From assembly GCA_043101835.1 (NCBI GenBank), contig JBICHM010000277.1, positions 1-6,583 of the forward strand: a stretch of 6,583 nucleotides of DNA, given 5' to 3'. This stretch comes from JBICHM01 sp043101835 (GTDB taxonomy: Bacteria; Planctomycetota; Phycisphaerae; Phycisphaerales; UBA1924). Both the position numbers and the translations under genes were made by a program. This document shows, piece by piece, positions 4,678 to 6,583 of this stretch (the first letter of the stretch is position 1; each line of letters opens with the position of its first letter). The notes under the pieces are model-generated. The model did no database searches and had not been told where the DNA came from. It saw only the letters and a list, made by a program, of their open reading frames with translations.

Positions 4678-6583
4678 ATGAGCGACGCGGATTCGGCCGG
4701 CGCCACGCGTGACGGTGCGCCCGAGCAACCGGGCGACGCCCATGAGCACATCGGCCCCTTTCGCCTGCTGCAGCGCATCGGCGAAGGCGGGTTCGGCGTC
4801 GTCTACCTCGCCGAGCAGACCGAGCCGGTGCGCCGGCGCGTCGCCCTGAAGGTCATCAAGCCCGGGATGGACACAAAGGCCGTCGTCGCGCGCTTCCACG
4901 CGGAGCGCCAGGCGATCGCGCTGATGGACCACCCGGGCATCGCGCGCGCCCTCGACGCCGGGGCCACCGACGCCGGGCGTCCCTACTTCGCGATGGAGTT
5001 CGTGCAGGGCGAGCCCATCACCGACTTCTGCGACAAGCACCGGCTCACCATCCGGCAGCGACTCGAACTCTTCCAGCGCGTCTGCGGCGCCGTGCAGCAC
5101 GCCCACGCGAAAGGCGTCATCCATCGCGATCTGAAGCCCAGCAACATCCTCGTCGCCTACCGCGACGGAAAGGCGTCCCCCAAGGTCATCGACTTCGGCG
5201 TCGCCAAGGCGCTCAACCAGCGACTCACCGACGGGACCGTGTACACGCATCAGGGCCAGCTCATCGGCACGCCCGAGTACATGAGTCCCGATCAGGCGGA
5301 GATGACCGCGCTCGATGTCGACACGCGCAGCGACATCTATTCGCTCGGCGTCGTGCTGTACGAACTGCTCACCGGCGAACTGCCCTTCTCTTCAGAGACG
5401 CTCCGCAGCGCCGGCCCCGAAGAGATCCAGCGTCTCATCCGCGAGCAGGATCCGCCGAGGCCCAGCACGCGCCTCTCCACAATCGCTCACCACGGCAAGG
5501 ACCCCGACACCGCCACGCGCATCGCGCGCGCTCGGCAGGTGCAGGCGCGAGAACTGCCCAGCCAGCTGCGCGGCGATCTCGACTGGATCGTCATGCGCTG
5601 CCTCGAGAAGGACCGCGAACGGCGCTACGAGACCGCCAACGCCGTCGCGCTCGAGGTCGGGCGCTACCTCCGCAACGAGCCCGTCAACGCCGGTCCCCCA
5701 GGCGCCGCCTATCGCGCTCGCAAGTTCGTCCGGCGCAACCGATTCGCCGTCACGGCGGCGGGCCTCATCGGCGCCGCGGTCGTGCTCGGACTCGTCGGAA
5801 CCGCCGTCGGCCTCGTCCGCGCGCGCGACGCGCGGCAGGTCGCCGAGGCCGCGCGCGCCGACGCCGAACTGCGGTCCGCCGAACTCGAATCCGTCATTGA
5901 GCTGCAGTCCGAGATGCTCTCGCGCATCGAGCCCGCCGCGATGGGCGCTGCGCTCTTTGAACGCCTCCGGGACGACGTCCGCGATGCGAGCGCCGACGAC
6001 CGCGCCGTCGTGGAAGGACTCGACGATGCGCTCGAACTTCTCAACGCCACGGATGTCGCGCTCGATGTCCTCAGCGCAGAGATCCTCACCCCCGCGCTCG
6101 ACGCCGCCGAGGAGCGCCTCGTCGATCGCCCGCTCATCCGCGCCGAGATCCTAACCAGCCTCGGCGGCATGCTCCGCGCCTACGGCCTGCTCGAACAGGC
6201 CGACACCGTCCTCCGGCGCGCGCTGGAGATCCGGCGCGAGCAGCTCGGCGAGGACGATCTGACGACAGCGCGATCGCTCATCGCGCTCGGCAAGCTCTCG
6301 AGGCAGCGCGGCCGGTACGAGGAGGCGCAGGCCTTGTACGCCCGAGCGCTGGAGATCCGCGAGCGCGAACTCGGTCCTGACAACGAGTACACACTCAGCG
6401 CTGTCTTCCTGACCGCGGCGCTCGAGGAGAAATTCCAGCGCTACGAGGAGGCCGAGTCGCTCTACCAGCGCGCCCTTGAGGGTCGCAGAGCGCTCTTCGG
6501 CGAAGACTCGGAAGAAGTGCTCGATGTGCTCAGCTCGCTCGCCGGTCTCTACCGCGACACGGGCCGCCTCGCGGAGGCCGAGC
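4678..6583 (+). CDS. Membrane-anchored Ser/Thr protein kinase with C-terminal TPR repeats (partial, runs off the right edge)
   Basis: At least 635 residues are open to the window edge. The kinase domain (about 26-330) is complete: glycine loop GEGGFGVVY (35-43), ATP lysine 58 in VALKVIK, helix-C glutamate 76, catalytic loop HRDLKPSN (149-156, Asp151), DFG (172-174), GTPEYMSPDQ (197-206) and SDIYSLGVVLYELLTG (218-233). It should be active. After GRYLRNEPVNAGPP comes the juxtamembrane segment YRARKFVRRN (345-354) and one transmembrane helix (about 357-380), so the kinase faces the cytoplasm and the rest should lie outside the membrane. A charged, probably helical region follows, then TPRs with a 42-residue period, marked by LGEDD (523-527), LGPDN (565-569) and FGEDS (607-611) and by Y/L-x-x-A-x-x-L-Y-x-R-ALE-x-R helices. 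This is the kinesin-light-chain-like TPR type common in planctomycete kinases. The TPRs probably sense or bind a protein partner. Substrate and signal are unknown. Confidence 0.95.
   Translation, partial: MSDADSAGATRDGAPEQPGDAHEHIGPFRLLQRIGEGGFGVVYLAEQTEPVRRRVALKVIKPGMDTKAVVARFHAERQAIALMDHPGIARALDAGATDAGRPYFAMEFVQGEPITDFCDKHRLTIRQRLELFQRVCGAVQHAHAKGVIHRDLKPSNILVAYRDGKASPKVIDFGVAKALNQRLTDGTVYTHQGQLIGTPEYMSPDQAEMTALDVDTRSDIYSLGVVLYELLTGELPFSSETLRSAGPEEIQRLIREQDPPRPSTRLSTIAHHGKDPDTATRIARARQVQARELPSQLRGDLDWIVMRCLEKDRERRYETANAVALEVGRYLRNEPVNAGPPGAAYRARKFVRRNRFAVTAAGLIGAAVVLGLVGTAVGLVRARDARQVAEAARADAELRSAELESVIELQSEMLSRIEPAAMGAALFERLRDDVRDASADDRAVVEGLDDALELLNATDVALDVLSAEILTPALDAAEERLVDRPLIRAEILTSLGGMLRAYGLLEQADTVLRRALEIRREQLGEDDLTTARSLIALGKLSRQRGRYEEAQALYARALEIRERELGPDNEYTLSAVFLTAALEEKFQRYEEAESLYQRALEGRRALFGEDSEEVLDVLSSLAGLYRDTGRLAEAE

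Overview
The window is about 6.6 kb of very GC-rich bacterial DNA with strong C/G bias at third codon positions. The best guess for the source is a planctomycete, probably of the Phycisphaerae type. The reasons are a Ser/Thr kinase with the planctomycete layout (kinase, one membrane helix, 42-residue TPRs), an N-terminally extended S9, a very small acidic entericidin-like lipoprotein, and AGAGACGR-type spacer repeats. This assignment is an inference from gene style and was not tested by a search.

Layout, left to right. (1) 1-296, + strand: C-terminal end of an M32 (Taq-type) carboxypeptidase. (2) 303-393: a long imperfect inverted repeat made of 8-nt units, filling the gap between convergent genes. 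(3) 400-2031, - strand: a CPBP/CAAX-type intramembrane metalloprotease with an unusually long N-terminal part. (4) 2032-2402: divergent intergenic region with a good sigma70-like promoter (2112-2139) and a structured leader of roughly 260 nt. (5) 2403-3436: the conserved rplM-rpsI pair (ribosomal proteins L13 and S9), closed by an intrinsic-terminator-like hairpin at 3466-3501. (6) 3509-3624: a second AGAGACRR repeat tract followed by three back-to-back GC hairpins. (7) 3722-4369: an RluA-type pseudouridine synthase, possibly leaderless. (8) 4421-4561: a 46-residue entericidin-type lipoprotein, too short for a typical ORF list, with the best ribosome binding site in the window and a promoter that overlaps the rluA stop codon. 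(9) 4678 to the right edge: a membrane-anchored Ser/Thr protein kinase with C-terminal TPRs, cut off by the window.

The right half is not one operon: rluA, the lipoprotein gene and the kinase gene each have their own promoter-like sequence. L13 and S9 are almost certainly co-transcribed. I see no phage, CRISPR, IS or toxin-antitoxin system and no clearly new multi-gene system. The least explained features are the two repeat/hairpin tracts, the rplM leader, the all-acidic mini-lipoprotein with its compact promoter, and the altered conserved motif in the RluA protein.
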